From the NCBI RefSeq assembly GCF_002847825.1, contig NZ_PKIZ01000002.1:1-58253 (forward strand): 58,253 bases of DNA, in the 5' to 3' direction. The DNA comes from Kytococcus schroeteri. GTDB taxonomy: Bacteria > Actinomycetota > Actinomycetes > Actinomycetales > Dermatophilaceae. The position numbers and the translations under genes were made by a program. Position 1 is the stretch's first letter, and the number at the start of each line of letters is the position of its first letter. A model generated the notes under the pieces. The model had not been told where the DNA came from. It was given only the letters and a program-made list of their open reading frames with translations, and made no database searches. Positions 47,844-57,075 of this stretch are shown piece after piece.

Positions 47844-48243
47844 GGCCGCCCCCGTACGGCTCCACCGTCATGGCGTGTCGCCCGGTGACGAAGCCGTGCA
47901 CCACACCGGCCTGCCAGGCCAGCACCGCGATGCCGCCCACCAGCGAGAAGACGAAGCCGTCCGGCCACGGCACGAGGAAGACCGCGGCGGCGAAGACGGC
48001 CACCTGCAGCAGGAAGACGAGTAGCGCCATCGGCACCACGAGCGCCGGCGCCCCGTCGAGCACGTACCGGACCATGAGCAGCCCCGTGGTGAGCACGAGC
48101 GCGGTCACCACGCACACCCCGGCGGCGGTCACGGCGGCACCCGGGCCCCGGGTCCACAGCGCCACGGGCACCGAGACCGCGAGGACGAGCAGGGAGCCCA
48201 GCGGGCCGTGCACGAGCATGCGGCCCCACGGGGAGCGGTTCAC
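47836..48243 (-). CDS. AtpI-like membrane protein
   Basis: A 135-residue product with four hydrophobic segments (about residues 12-32, 36-58, 70-90, 97-117) and a polar tail with TGRHAMTVEPYGGG. Position between wecA and atpB, and size, match the ATP synthase protein I of actinobacteria. Sequence motifs are weak, so the call depends on context. The GTG start overlaps the wecA stop (GTGA). Confidence 0.65.
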   Translation of the reverse strand: MNRSPWGRMLVHGPLGSLLVLAVSVPVALWTRGPGAAVTAAGVCVVTALVLTTGLLMVRYVLDGAPALVVPMALLVFLLQVAVFAAAVFLVPWPDGFVFSLVGGIAVLAWQAGVVHGFVTGRHAMTVEPYGGGRG

Positions 48244-49346
48244 GAAGGGTCTCCTTCCGGGGCCACGCGGCGCGGCACCACCCAGGTCACCAGCGCGGCG
48301 AGCACCCCGAGCGAGACGAGCAGCACCAGCCCGGCCCACTCGGGCAGGTAGTTGAACGAGAGCACTCCCCCGGCCAGCGTGGCGGCCCACAGGTACATCG
48401 TGAGCACGGCCGAGCGGTGGCTGTGCCCCAGCCGCAGGAGCTGGTGGTGCAGGTGGCGGGCGTCGGCGTCCCACGGCTTGCGGCCAGCCCGGGTGCGGCG
48501 CACCACGGCCAGCAGCATGTCCACCAGGGGGATCGCGACCACGGCCACCGGCAGGGCCAGCGGCAGCACGACCGCGGCCGTCCGGGAGGCCACACCCACC
48601 GCGGCCGGGTCCACGGTGCCGGTCAGCGAGATGGTGGCCGCGGCCATGAGCAGCCCCAGCAGCAGCGACCCGGCATCACCCATGAAGAGGCGGGAGGGGT
48701 GGAAGTTGTGCGGCAGGAACCCGGCCGTCACGCCCATGAGCACCGCGGTGATGAAGGTGGCGGTGCTGAACACGTTGGGCGGGTCATAGGTGTGCGAGAG
48801 CTCGTAGCTCCAGACGAAGAAGGCCGCGGCGGCGATGCCGACCATGCCGGCGGCCAGGCCGTCCAGCCCGTCCACGAAGTTCACCGCGTTCATCGTGGCC
48901 ACCACGAGCAGGATGGTGAGCGCCAGCGAGACCGGCCCGGGCAGGATCGTGTAGCCCTGGATCGGCAGGCTGATCAGGGAGACGCCTTGGGCGGCCATCA
49001 CCACGGCCGCGGCCACCTGCCCGCCGAGCTTGAGCGCCCAGTGGAGGTCCCAGCGGTCGTCGGCCGCACCAAGGGCGGACACCACCACCGCGGCCGCGAG
49101 CACGCCGTACATCTGCGTGTCGGCGAAGATCTGGCTGAGGTAGGGCAGGCGCGAGGCCACCAGCGTGGCCCCGAAGAGCCCGGCCAGCATCGCCAGGCCC
49201 CCCAGGCGCGGCTTGGGCACCGCGTGCACGTCGCGCCCGCGCACCGGCGTGATGGCACCGGCCCGCACCGCGAACCAGCGCACCAGGGGGGTCAGCCAGA
49301 AGGTGACGACCCCGGCCACGAGCATGACGAGGAGGTACTCACGCAC
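48240..49346 (-). CDS. wecA: Polyprenyl-phosphate GlcNAc-1-phosphate transferase WecA
   Basis: A 368-residue polytopic enzyme of the MraY/WecA family. It moves N-acetylglucosamine-1-phosphate from UDP-GlcNAc to decaprenyl phosphate and so starts arabinogalactan linker or wall polymer synthesis. Catalytic motifs are GAADDRWDLHW, NAVNFVDGLDGLAAG, RLFMGDAGSLLLG and DARHLHHQLLRLGHS, with KPRLGGLAM near the N terminus. About eleven helices. Its place ahead of the ATP synthase genes is conserved in actinobacteria. Coupled to the AtpI-like gene by a GTGA overlap. Confidence 0.93.
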   Translation of the reverse strand: MREYLLVMLVAGVVTFWLTPLVRWFAVRAGAITPVRGRDVHAVPKPRLGGLAMLAGLFGATLVASRLPYLSQIFADTQMYGVLAAAVVVSALGAADDRWDLHWALKLGGQVAAAVVMAAQGVSLISLPIQGYTILPGPVSLALTILLVVATMNAVNFVDGLDGLAAGMVGIAAAAFFVWSYELSHTYDPPNVFSTATFITAVLMGVTAGFLPHNFHPSRLFMGDAGSLLLGLLMAAATISLTGTVDPAAVGVASRTAAVVLPLALPVAVVAIPLVDMLLAVVRRTRAGRKPWDADARHLHHQLLRLGHSHRSAVLTMYLWAATLAGGVLSFNYLPEWAGLVLLVSLGVLAALVTWVVPRRVAPEGDPS

Positions 49347-49378
49347 GGTGGGTACCTCCTCGGGGCAGGACGCGAGCA

Positions 49379-49408
49379 GCCGGCCGCCACGGGGGGGTGG
49401 CGGCCGGC
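49379..49408. terminator. Terminator of glyA
   Basis: GCCGGCCGCCAC pairs with GTGGCGGCCGGC around a G6 loop, 6 bases after the glyA stop on the minus strand. It separates glyA from wecA, so wecA needs its own promoter in the 68-base gap. Confidence 0.75.
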
Positions 49409-49414
49409 GGGTGC

Positions 49415-50692
49415 TCAGCGGGGGTAGGCGGGGAACTGCTCGGTCAGCTGGTCGACCTGGGCGCGGATCTCGCGGGAGACGGCGCCCTCGGGCTCACCCT
49501 CGCCCTGCGTGACGGCCTTCGCGATGAGGTCGGCGATGGTCTGCATCTGCTCGACGCCCATGCCCTGGGTCGTCACGGCGGGGGTGCCCACGCGCACGCC
49601 GGAGGCCAGCATCGGCGGGGCCGGGTCGAAGGGGATGGTGTTCTTGTTGAGCACCAGGCCGGCCGCGTCGCAGCGGGCCTCGGCGTCCTTGCCCGAGACG
49701 CCCAGCTCGCGCAGGTCGTGCAGCGAGAGGTGGGTGTCGGTGCCACCGGAGATCGGGCGCAGGCCGTGCTCGCCCAGGGCGGCGGCCAGCGTCTTGCTGT
49801 TCTCCACGACCTTGGCCGCGTACTCCTTGTACGCCGGCTGCAGGCACTCGTGGAAGTTCACGGCCTTGGCGGCCACGGCGTGCATGAGCGGGCCGCCCTG
49901 CATCATCGGGAAGACGGCCTTGTCGATCTTCGAGGCGTGCTCCTCCTTGCACACGATGGCGCCGCCGCGCGGGCCGCGCAGCACCTTGTGCGTGGTGAAG
50001 GAGACGACGTCGGCGTGCGGCACCGGCGAGGGGATCACGCCACCGGCCACCAGGCCGATGAAGTGGGCGGCGTCCACCCAGAAGATCGCCCCGACCTCAT
50101 CGGCGATGGCGCGGAAGCGCTCGAAGTCGATGAGGCGCGGGATGGCCGAGCCACCGGCGAGGATGATCTTGGGGCGGTGCTCCTTGGCCAGGCGCTCCAC
50201 CTCGTCGTAGTCGATGTGCTCGGTCTCGGCGCTCACGCCGTAGTGCACGGCGTTGAACCACTTGCCGGAGAAGCTCACCTTGAACCCGTGGGTGAGGTGG
50301 CCGCCGTGGTCCAGGCTCATCGCCAGGATGGTGTCGCCGGGCTTGGCGAACGCGCCGTAGACGGCCTGGTTGGCCGAGGCGCCCGAGTGGGGCTGCACGT
50401 TGGCGTGGTCGGCGCCGAAGAGCTCCTTGGCACGGGCGATGGCCAGGTTCTCGGCCTTGTCCACCTCGGCGCAGCCACCGTAGTAGCGACGACCGGCGTA
50501 GCCCTCGGCGTACTTGTTCGACAGGGTCGAGCCCAGCGCGGTGAGCACCGCGGGGCTGGTCTGGTTCTCACTGGCGATGAGCTGGATGCCCGTGCGCTGA
50601 CGCTCCAGTTCCGAGAGCAGGATCGCGGCGATCTCCGGGTCCTGCTGCTCCAGCATCGTGTAGTCAGGGCCGAAGAAGGGGGGCTGGCTCAT
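49415..50692 (-). CDS. glyA: Serine hydroxymethyltransferase
   Basis: A 425-residue PLP enzyme that interconverts serine and glycine with tetrahydrofolate. [13 protein letters not shown] and [16 protein letters not shown] at the N terminus, and the PLP site [14 protein letters not shown] with Lys236, are canonical. [12 protein letters not shown] and HLTHG are also present. Its ATG overlaps the stop of tsaC (ATGA), so it is translated with it. A terminator follows. Confidence 0.97.
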   Translation of the reverse strand: MSQPPFFGPDYTMLEQQDPEIAAILLSELERQRTGIQLIASENQTSPAVLTALGSTLSNKYAEGYAGRRYYGGCAEVDKAENLAIARAKELFGADHANVQPHSGASANQAVYGAFAKPGDTILAMSLDHGGHLTHGFKVSFSGKWFNAVHYGVSAETEHIDYDEVERLAKEHRPKIILAGGSAIPRLIDFERFRAIADEVGAIFWVDAAHFIGLVAGGVIPSPVPHADVVSFTTHKVLRGPRGGAIVCKEEHASKIDKAVFPMMQGGPLMHAVAAKAVNFHECLQPAYKEYAAKVVENSKTLAAALGEHGLRPISGGTDTHLSLHDLRELGVSGKDAEARCDAAGLVLNKNTIPFDPAPPMLASGVRVGTPAVTTQGMGVEQMQTIADLIAKAVTQGEGEPEGAVSREIRAQVDQLTEQFPAYPR

Positions 50693-51969
50693 CGTGTGCT
50701 CCTGTCGTCGTTGACGGGGGTGGCCGACGGGGCGTCGGCGGAGGGGCCCGCCTCGTGGGCACGGCCACTGCGCAGCCTACGCGTCGGGGCGTCGTGCACC
50801 TCGTGTCCCTCGGCGTCCACTTCGACCACGTCGAACTCCCGGTCCACCGGCACGGCGACCGTGCGCAGCGTCGAGGCCGTCGGCTCGTGGGCCTGGGCCA
50901 CGCCGTCGTCCTCCACGACCTCCTCCGACGGGGGCTCGGGCGGCAGTTCGTGGGCCTGGGACATCCGCAGGCTGGTGGCACCTCTGGGGGCCGGGCCGGT
51001 CGGCGCCCCGGCCGCCGCCACCGGAGACTCCTCGGGGCCAGCCGTCAGGGGGTGGTGGACCGGCACGGCCTGCGTCTCCTGCTCCTCCAGCCGGGCGAGC
51101 CACGCCTCCTGCTCGGCCTCCTCGCGGCGGCCGGCCTCCTCGTCCTCGTCGTCGATGAGGGGCACGTCGGCCGGGTCCTCCACCGGGGCCTCGGTGAGGT
51201 CGTGCGGCACGGCCCCGTCGGAGGCGGCGGCCGGCGCCTCGGTGGACCGGCCGGCGGCCCTGAGCTCCTTCTCCAGGGCCTCGCGGTCCGCCGCGGGCTC
51301 GGGCTCCGCGGGCGAGAGGCGCAGGTGCACCTCCTCGCCGAGCACCTCCTCGAGACGCTCCACGGAGAGGGCCCCCATGCGCAGGATCACCGGGCTGGGA
51401 CGGGTGCAGTCGAGGATGGTCGACGGGCGGTTGCCGGGGGTGGGCCCGCCGTCCAGGTACACCTGCACGGCCGAGCCCAGCTGCGTGGCCGCCTCGAGCA
51501 CGGTGGTGGCGGCCGGCTGACCGGTGACGTTGGCGCTGGTCACCGCGAGCGGACCGGTGCGCGAGAGCAGGCGCAGCGCCAGGTCGTGGTCAGGCATGCG
51601 CAGCGCCACGGTGCCGTTGGTGGCCCCGAGGTCCCACTGCAGGGAGGGCTGGGCCTGCACCACCACGGTGAGCGGGCCGGGCCAGCACTCGCTGAGCAGC
51701 CTCCGCACGTAGGGCTGCAGCGAGGTGGCCAGGCCGTCCACGGTGCGGATGCTGGGCACCATCACCGGCGGCGGCTTGTCCGCCCCGCGCTGCTTGGCTG
51801 CGAGCACGTTCGGCACGCCCTCGGCGTGGAAGGGGTCGGCGGCCACGCCGTAGACGGTGTCGGTGGGGAGCACGACGACGCGACCCTCCGCGAGCGCCTC
51901 CTGCGCCGCGTCGAAGGCCTCGTCGCGCTGCTCGTCGGTGGGTTCGGTGCAGTCGAACACCGGGCTCAT
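50689..51969 (-). CDS. tsaC: Threonylcarbamoyl-AMP synthase (Sua5/YwlC/TsaC) with a long acidic C-terminal extension
   Basis: A 426-residue product with AGGAGG 6 bases before the ATG. Residues 1-218 are the YrdC-like domain that makes threonylcarbamoyl-adenylate for t6A37 in t[60 protein letters not shown] and [13 protein letters not shown]. The remaining 208 residues are acidic and low-complexity ([20 protein letters not shown]), with no fold I recognise, and differ from the C-terminal Sua5 domain. Its neighbours glyA (overlapping) and prmC agree with actinobacterial gene order. Confidence 0.92.
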   Translation of the reverse strand: MSPVFDCTEPTDEQRDEAFDAAQEALAEGRVVVLPTDTVYGVAADPFHAEGVPNVLAAKQRGADKPPPVMVPSIRTVDGLATSLQPYVRRLLSECWPGPLTVVVQAQPSLQWDLGATNGTVALRMPDHDLALRLLSRTGPLAVTSANVTGQPAATTVLEAATQLGSAVQVYLDGGPTPGNRPSTILDCTRPSPVILRMGALSVERLEEVLGEEVHLRLSPAEPEPAADREALEKELRAAGRSTEAPAAASDGAVPHDLTEAPVEDPADVPLIDDEDEEAGRREEAEQEAWLARLEEQETQAVPVHHPLTAGPEESPVAAAGAPTGPAPRGATSLRMSQAHELPPEPPSEEVVEDDGVAQAHEPTASTLRTVAVPVDREFDVVEVDAEGHEVHDAPTRRLRSGRAHEAGPSADAPSATPVNDDRSTR

Positions 51970-52070
51970 GCCTGTCCTCCTGGGGTGCGGTCGGTGCAGT
52001 CTTTCACGCCCCGCACCCCGCCAGCGGCCCTAGGCTCACCGTGACCTGCCCCTGCTCCCCGGGAGTCCCT

Positions 52071-52766
52071 GTGCCCGACCAGCCCACCCCCGCACCCACC
52101 ACCTGGGCCGACCGGACCCTCTCGGAGCAGAACGTGCGCCACGCAGCCCTCGAGGGGGTCATCCTCGAGCGCTGCACGCTGCCGGAGCTCGACCTGCGCG
52201 GCACCGAGCTGAGCGGCCTCGTCCTGCGGGACTGCACCGCCACCGGGTGCCGGCTCGACCACGCCACCGCGGACGGCCTGCGCGTCCTGGGCGGCCGGTG
52301 GGACGCCACCCGGTGGGACTCCGCCGACCTGTGCGACGCCCGCTTCGAGGGGGTGGACCTCGCCCACGCCTCGTTCGAGCAGGCCCTCCTCTCCGGCGCG
52401 GTCCTCGACGGCTGCCGGCTGAGCGGTACCCGCCTGTCGGCCACACGGGGCCTCGGCTTCACCCTGGCGGGCGGGACGGCCTTCGCGGCCGACCTCACCG
52501 GCGCCCAGCTGGAGGGCAACACGTTCGGGGGCACCCGGCTCACCGAGGCGGTCCTCGCCCGGGCCGTGCTCCGCGGTGCCACCTTCGACGGGTGCGATCT
52601 CCTCGGCGCCCAGCTGGAGGGGGCGGACCTGGCCGGCGCGGACCTGCGGGGAGCGGGCCTCCCCGAGGACCTGCCCCTGGAGCAGCTCACCGGCGCGGTG
52701 GTGACCCCGGCCCAGCTGGCCCGGCTGGCCGGGGCGCAGCTCGGCGTGGTGGTGCAGGAGGCCTGA
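52071..52766 (+). CDS. Pentapeptide-repeat protein
   Basis: A 231-residue product built of A(D/N)LXX-type repeats: LDLRGTELSGLVLRDC, CDARFEGVDLAHASFEQALL, ADLTGAQLEGNTFGGTRLTE and GADLAGADLRGAGLPE. These form a right-handed quadrilateral beta helix. Some such proteins protect DNA gyrase from quinolones (MfpA, Qnr), but many have unknown roles and this one cannot be assigned. The GTG at 52071 has GGGAG 5 bases upstream. A GTG at 52041 is the alternative, but TAGGCT ends only 4 bases before it, which would put it inside the promoter. It is the only plus-strand gene between tsaC and prmC. Confidence 0.8.
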   Translation: MPDQPTPAPTTWADRTLSEQNVRHAALEGVILERCTLPELDLRGTELSGLVLRDCTATGCRLDHATADGLRVLGGRWDATRWDSADLCDARFEGVDLAHASFEQALLSGAVLDGCRLSGTRLSATRGLGFTLAGGTAFAADLTGAQLEGNTFGGTRLTEAVLARAVLRGATFDGCDLLGAQLEGADLAGADLRGAGLPEDLPLEQLTGAVVTPAQLARLAGAQLGVVVQEA

Positions 52767-52775
52767 GGCCCGGGC

Positions 52776-53690
52776 TCACCGCCCCGGCCAGCGCCCTTCC
52801 ACGAAGCGGGGCCGTCCCGCGAGATCGCGGTGGTCAACCACGTCCACGTACCCCAGCTCGCCGAGCAGCCGCGGCAGGGACTCCCCCTGGGTGTCGTCGT
52901 GCTCCATGAGGAGCCACCCGCCCGGGCGCAGCAGCGTCGCCGCGTGGCGGGCGAGCTGCAGCGGCACCGCGAGCCCGTCCGGCGACCCGCCGTACAGGGC
53001 GCGCTCGGGATCGTGGTCGGCTACCTCGGGGTCGTCCGGCACGGCCCCGTCGGGCACGTACGGCGGGTTGGACACCACGAGGTCCACCTGGCCCTCGCGA
53101 TCGGCGAACTCCACGCGGGCATCACTCACCCTGAGGTCGACGGTCATCCCCGTGGACTCAATGTTGCGCTCGGCGTACTCCGCGGCACGGTGGTCGATCT
53201 CCACCGCCCGGAGCACCAGCTCCGGCAGGCGCTCCCCCGCCTGACGACGGCGCTCCACCGCCGCCGCCACGCCCAGCACCACGGCCCCGCTCCCGGTGCA
53301 GAGGTCCACCAGCTCGACCTGCACTCGACCCTCACCCCTGCTGGCGAGGATCTCGCCGGCCCGCTCGACGAGCAGCTCGGTCTCCGGGCGCGGCACGAAC
53401 ACCCCCGGCCCCACGGTCAGGCGCGCCCCGGCGAACCAGGCGTACCCGAGCACGTGCTGCAGCGGTTCACGGGCGGCCCGCCGTGCCACGCCGTCCTCCA
53501 GCGCGGCCACCTCCGGGCCGTCCGCGTCCACCGCGTGCCCCAGCAGGGCCCTCCGGTGCACCTCGGCGGGGTCGCACCCCACCGCGTGGCCCAGCAACGC
53601 CGCCGCATCGGGGGCCGGGCTGGAGCAGCCGGCCTCGGCCAGCCGCTGCGTCGCCGAGCACAGCAGGGCGGTGAGCTCCACCGTCGCCAC
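52776..53690 (-). CDS. prmC: Peptide chain release factor N5-glutamine methyltransferase
   Basis: A 304-residue product that methylates the Gln of the GGQ motif in release factors. The helical N-terminal domain ends in LQHVLGYAWFAGARLTVGPG and VFVPRPETELLVE. The SAM site is LVDLCTGSGAVVLG, and the catalytic NPPY (Asn208-Tyr211) is in VVSNPPYVPD. The start is GTG at 53690 or at 53681; the first is used because it lies 4 bases after the prfA stop, with the run GGGGAGGG upstream. Its substrate gene prfA lies directly upstream, as in most bacteria. Confidence 0.93.
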   Translation of the reverse strand: MATVELTALLCSATQRLAEAGCSSPAPDAAALLGHAVGCDPAEVHRRALLGHAVDADGPEVAALEDGVARRAAREPLQHVLGYAWFAGARLTVGPGVFVPRPETELLVERAGEILASRGEGRVQVELVDLCTGSGAVVLGVAAAVERRRQAGERLPELVLRAVEIDHRAAEYAERNIESTGMTVDLRVSDARVEFADREGQVDLVVSNPPYVPDGAVPDDPEVADHDPERALYGGSPDGLAVPLQLARHAATLLRPGGWLLMEHDDTQGESLPRLLGELGYVDVVDHRDLAGRPRFVEGRWPGR

Positions 53691-53694
53691 GCCC

Positions 53695-54765
53695 TCAGCC
53701 CTCCCCGGCCAGCAGACGGGCCTCGTGGTCGGCCACGAGCGAGTCGATGACCGCCCCCAGGTCCCCGTCCAGCACCGCGGGCAGGTTGTGCGCCTTGTAC
53801 CCACTGCGGTGGTCACTCACCCGGCTCTCGGGGAAGTTGTACGTGCGCACCCGCTCGCTGCGGTCCACGGTGCGCACCTGCGCCCGCCGCGCCTCGCTCG
53901 CCTCCGCCGCGGCCTCCTCCATGGCCGCCCGGCGCAGTCGGGAGGCCAGCACCCGCAGGGCGGCCTCCTTGTTCTGCAGTTGCGACTTCTCGTTCTGGCA
54001 GGTCACCACCACACCCGTGGGCAGGTGGGTGATCCGCACGGCGGAGTCGGTGGTGTTGACGCTCTGGCCACCCGGCCCCGAGCTGCGGAAGACGTCGATC
54101 TTCAGGTCGTTCGGGGAGATCTCCACCTCGGCCGGGTCCTCCACCTCGGGCAGCACCAGCACCCCGATGGCCGAGGTATGGATGCGTCCCTGCGACTCGG
54201 TCACCGGCACCCGCTGCACGCGGTGCACCCCGCCCTCGAACTTCAACCGCGACCAGGGCATCCGTCCGGCCGGGGCCGACCCGGCGCGGACCACCACGCG
54301 CGCGTCCTTCACCCCGCCCAGGTCCGAGGCGGTCGACTCGGCCACCGTGGCCGACCACCCCTCCCGCTCGGCGTGCCGCAGGTACATGCGCACCACCTCG
54401 CCGGCGAAGAGCGCGGACTCGGCGCCTCCCTCGCCGGCCTTCACCTCCAGGATCACGTCCCGGTCGTCGTCCGGGTCCCGCGGGAGCAGCGCGCGGGTCA
54501 GCGCCGTCCGGGCCTCCTCGAGTTCCGCGGCCAGCGCCTCGGCCTCGGCCGCGAACTCGGGGTCCTCCGCGGCCAGCTCCCGGGCGGCGGCGAGGTCCTG
54601 CTCGGCCTGCCCCACCCGTCCGGCGGCCCGCACCACCGGCTCCAGGGCGCTGTACTGCCGCGCGGTGGCGCGCAGGCGCGTCGGGTCCGACACCACCTCG
54701 GGGTCGGCCATGAGCGCCTCCAGCCGGGCGTGCTCGACCAGGGCCTCCTGCAGGGCGTCGCTCAT
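53695..54765 (-). CDS. prfA: Peptide chain release factor 1
   Basis: A 356-residue factor that ends translation at UAG and UAA. The GGQ motif (Gly232-Gly233-Gln234) sits in [17 protein letters not shown]. The codon-recognition region contains [20 protein letters not shown]. The start at 54765 has GGGAGG 5 bases upstream. The terminator upstream (54792-54824) separates it from rpmE; prmC follows after 4 bases. Confidence 0.96.
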   Translation of the reverse strand: MSDALQEALVEHARLEALMADPEVVSDPTRLRATARQYSALEPVVRAAGRVGQAEQDLAAARELAAEDPEFAAEAEALAAELEEARTALTRALLPRDPDDDRDVILEVKAGEGGAESALFAGEVVRMYLRHAEREGWSATVAESTASDLGGVKDARVVVRAGSAPAGRMPWSRLKFEGGVHRVQRVPVTESQGRIHTSAIGVLVLPEVEDPAEVEISPNDLKIDVFRSSGPGGQSVNTTDSAVRITHLPTGVVVTCQNEKSQLQNKEAALRVLASRLRRAAMEEAAAEASEARRAQVRTVDRSERVRTYNFPESRVSDHRSGYKAHNLPAVLDGDLGAVIDSLVADHEARLLAGEG

Positions 54766-54791
54766 CGGGCCTCCCTCATCCGGACATGATG

Positions 54792-54824
54792 ATGGCCGGG
54801 GCCCCCGTGGGGAACCCCGGCCAT
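54792..54824. terminator. Terminator after rpmE
   Basis: ATGGCCGGGG pairs with CCCCGGCCAT around a 13-base loop, 11 bases after the rpmE stop. It could allow partial read-through into prfA. Confidence 0.65.
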
Positions 54825-54835
54825 GACCAGAAGTC

Positions 54836-55051
54836 TCAGTTGCCGGCCTTGTTGCCGTAGCGCTGCTGGAAGCGCGCCACGCGACCACCGGTGTCCAGGA
54901 TCTTCTGCTTGCCGGTGTAGAAGGGGTGGCACTGGCTGCAGACGTCCACGTTCATGCGGCCGTTCGCGGCGGTGCTGCGGGTGGTGAAGGTGGCGCCACA
55001 GGTGCACACGACCTCGGTGGTGTCATACGCGGGGTGAATGTCCTTGCGCAT
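54836..55051 (-). CDS. rpmE: Ribosomal protein L31, zinc-binding type
   Basis: A 71-residue product. The start at 55051 gives [20 protein letters not shown]. Four cysteines (CTC and CSQC) form the zinc site, so this is the C+ form used when zinc is ample. The ending [10 protein letters not shown] is normal. It lies upstream of prfA as in most actinobacteria. Confidence 0.96.
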   Translation of the reverse strand: MRKDIHPAYDTTEVVCTCGATFTTRSTAANGRMNVDVCSQCHPFYTGKQKILDTGGRVARFQQRYGNKAGN

Positions 55052-55157
55052 GGGTCTCTCCTCGCTGGATGGGGATGTCCGGGTCGTCCGCGTGCCCGTG
55101 TGGACGGGACGCCGCGTTCCCCGATCGGGGCCTGACGTGAACCGGACGCAACGGAGC

Positions 55158-55187
55158 ATTCTGCCAGCGCCGTCAGCCCGCTGGCAA
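55158..55187 (-). promoter_or_regulatory. Promoter of rpmE
   Basis: On the minus strand TTGCCA (55182-55187) and CAGAAT (55158-55163) are 18 bases apart. Transcription would start near 55150, giving a 100-base leader before rpmE. The remainder of the 55052-55287 gap shows no gene. Confidence 0.5.
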
Positions 55188-55275
55188 ACCGCCTCCGACG
55201 CGGGTGGGACGGGCCACCCGGCCACCCCTCCCCCGTCCCCCCTCGGTGCCATGCCCCCTCGGTGGTGATGCGTCC

Positions 55276-55281
55276 TACAGT
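55276..55281 (+). promoter_or_regulatory. -10 element TACAGT of the nfeD operon, leaderless
   Basis: TACAGT is followed by 6 bases and the ATG at 55288. No RBS is present. Confidence 0.5.
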
Positions 55282-55287
55282 TCACCC

Positions 55288-55743
55288 ATGTTCGACTTCC
55301 TGCGCGATTCCCAGTGGCTCTGGTGGCTGGGCGCCGCCCTCGCCCTCGGAGCGATCGAGATGCTCACGCTCGACTTCATGTTCCTGATGCTGGCGGCGGG
55401 CGCCCTGGTGGCCATGGTGGCCGCTGCTCTGGGCCTGAACCTCACCGGGCAGTTCGTGCTGTTCTGCCTCAGCGCCCTGGTGCTGCTCTTCTTCGTGCGC
55501 CCCGTGCTGCGCCGCCGCCTGGAGGAGAGCACCCCGCTGGCCGTCACCAACGCCGCCGCCCTGACCGGTCGCGACGCCCTCGTGGCGGAGCCGGTCACGG
55601 AGCTGGCCGGCACGGTGAAGCTCCACGGAGAGATCTGGAGCGCCCGCCCCCAGTGGGACGGTGAGACCTTCGCCGTCGGCGAGCGCGTCCGCATCGCCCG
55701 CATCGACGGAGCCACCGCGCGCATCGAGCGCCTCCCTGCCTGA
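55288..55743 (+). CDS. NfeD-family membrane protein
   Basis: A 151-residue product with three hydrophobic helices (about residues 10-32, 33-55, 56-70) and a C-terminal OB-fold domain ([40 protein letters not shown]). NfeD-like proteins with this layout are partners of SPFH/stomatin proteins, and the next gene encodes one. The pair forms membrane microdomain or protease-linked complexes. The start at 55288 is preferred to upstream in-frame codons because of the -10 element and because the upstream residues look non-coding. Confidence 0.88.
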   Translation: MFDFLRDSQWLWWLGAALALGAIEMLTLDFMFLMLAAGALVAMVAAALGLNLTGQFVLFCLSALVLLFFVRPVLRRRLEESTPLAVTNAAALTGRDALVAEPVTELAGTVKLHGEIWSARPQWDGETFAVGERVRIARIDGATARIERLPA

Positions 55744-55775
55744 CCCGTCCGACCCACAGTCCCCGAGGAGGAGAC

Positions 55776-57002
55776 GTGCCCGAAGCCATCACCGCAGTGG
55801 TACTCGTGCTGCTGCTGCTGTTCGTGGTCGTCGTGCTGGTGCGATCCATCAAGATCGTGCCGCAGGCGACCGCCGTCATCGTCGAGCGCCTGGGCCGCTA
55901 CAGCAAGACGCTGGACGCCGGCCTCAACCTGCTCATCCCGTTCATCGACAAGCCGCGCGCCACGGTCGACCTGCGTGAGCAGGTCGTGAGCTTCCCGCCG
56001 CAGCCGGTGATCACCAGCGACAACCTGGTGGTCTCCATCGACACGGTCATCTACTTCCAGGTGACCGACCCCAAGGCCGCCACCTACGAGATCGCCAACT
56101 ACATCTCGGGTATCGAGCAGCTCACCGTCACCACGTTGCGCAACGTCATCGGTTCGCTCGACCTCGAGCAGACGCTGACCAGTCGCGACCAGATCAACGG
56201 TCGCCTGCGCGGCGTGCTCGACGAGGCCACCGGCCGCTGGGGCATCCGCGTCAACCGCGTGGAGCTCAAGGCCATCGACCCGCCGCCCAGCGTGCAGGAC
56301 TCGATGGAGAAGCAGATGCGCGCCGAGCGCGACCGTCGTGCGGCCATCCTCAACGCCGAGGGTGTCAAGCAGTCGCAGATCCTCACGGCCGAGGGTGAGA
56401 AGCAGGCCGCCATCCTCACCGCCGAGGGTGACGCGCAGGCCGCGGTGCTGCGCGCGCAGGGTGAGTCCCGCGCCGTGATGCAGGTGTTCGACGCCATCCA
56501 CCGCGGCAACCCGGACAGCAAGGTCTTCGCCTACCAGTACCTGCAGGCGCTGCCCAAGATCGCCGAGGGCGACGCCAACAAGATGTTCTTCTTCCCCAGC
56601 GAGATCACCGACGCCCTCAAGGGCGTGGGCGGCATCCTGGGCGGCCAGGGCGCCCTGGACGGCGCGTCGGCCCACCTGCAGGAGAACGTCAAGGGCGAGG
56701 CCATGCACCTCGACATCGAGGAGGCCACCCTGGAGGACCCGGCCGAGGCGCTGCGCAAGGCCCGCGCCGAGGCGGCGGGGGCCACCGACGAGGCCGCGGA
56801 CTCCACCAGCCAGCGCCGCGGTTCGGCGGCCGGCATGGGCGGCCTGGGGGGCTCCACCCCGGCCGGCGGCTCGCCGGTGCAGAGCAACCCGGGCCTGGAC
56901 ACCACGCAGCAGGTGCCGCAGCAAAACTCGCCGATGCGGGACGACGTCCCCAGCGGTGAGGTGCAGCCGGAGGACCCGACCGACGGGTTCCCGCGCGGCT
57001 GA
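55776..57002 (+). CDS. SPFH/stomatin-like band 7 protein
   Basis: A 408-residue product with a GAGGAGGAG RBS before the GTG. An N-terminal transmembrane helix (about residues 5-22) is followed by the SPFH domain: VPQATAVIVERLGRYSKTLD, NLVVSIDTVIYFQVTDP and LRNVIGSLDLEQTLTSRDQI. A coiled-coil zone has 12-residue repeats of the type ILTAEGEKQAA (three to four copies). The C-terminal 110 residues are Gly/Ser/Pro-rich and probably disordered. Forms oligomeric rings at the membrane. Same operon as nfeD (32 bases apart), ended by a strong terminator. Confidence 0.92.
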   Translation: MPEAITAVVLVLLLLFVVVVLVRSIKIVPQATAVIVERLGRYSKTLDAGLNLLIPFIDKPRATVDLREQVVSFPPQPVITSDNLVVSIDTVIYFQVTDPKAATYEIANYISGIEQLTVTTLRNVIGSLDLEQTLTSRDQINGRLRGVLDEATGRWGIRVNRVELKAIDPPPSVQDSMEKQMRAERDRRAAILNAEGVKQSQILTAEGEKQAAILTAEGDAQAAVLRAQGESRAVMQVFDAIHRGNPDSKVFAYQYLQALPKIAEGDANKMFFFPSEITDALKGVGGILGGQGALDGASAHLQENVKGEAMHLDIEEATLEDPAEALRKARAEAAGATDEAADSTSQRRGSAAGMGGLGGSTPAGGSPVQSNPGLDTTQQVPQQNSPMRDDVPSGEVQPEDPTDGFPRG

Positions 57003-57016
57003 CGCCTCCCCCACAC

Positions 57017-57056
57017 CAGAGAGCCCCTCACCGGATCACCGGTGAGGGGCTCTCTG
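57017..57056. terminator. Bidirectional terminator
   Basis: A perfect 18-bp stem CAGAGAGCCCCTCACCGG with its complement around ATCA lies between the convergent SPFH (stop 57002) and rho (stop 57076) genes. Confidence 0.9.
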
Positions 57057-57075
57057 CACTGCGTGCGCCGGGCGC

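Noticed and set aside
52041..52070. GTG at 52041 as start of the pentapeptide-repeat gene
   Set aside because: It lies 4 bases after a -10-like TAGGCT, inside the expected promoter melting region; the GTG at 52071 has a GGGAG RBS. Not fully excluded.
56330..56460. Repeats in the SPFH gene as a mobile or regulatory repeat
   Set aside because: They encode the normal Ala/Glu-rich coiled-coil repeats of band 7 proteins.
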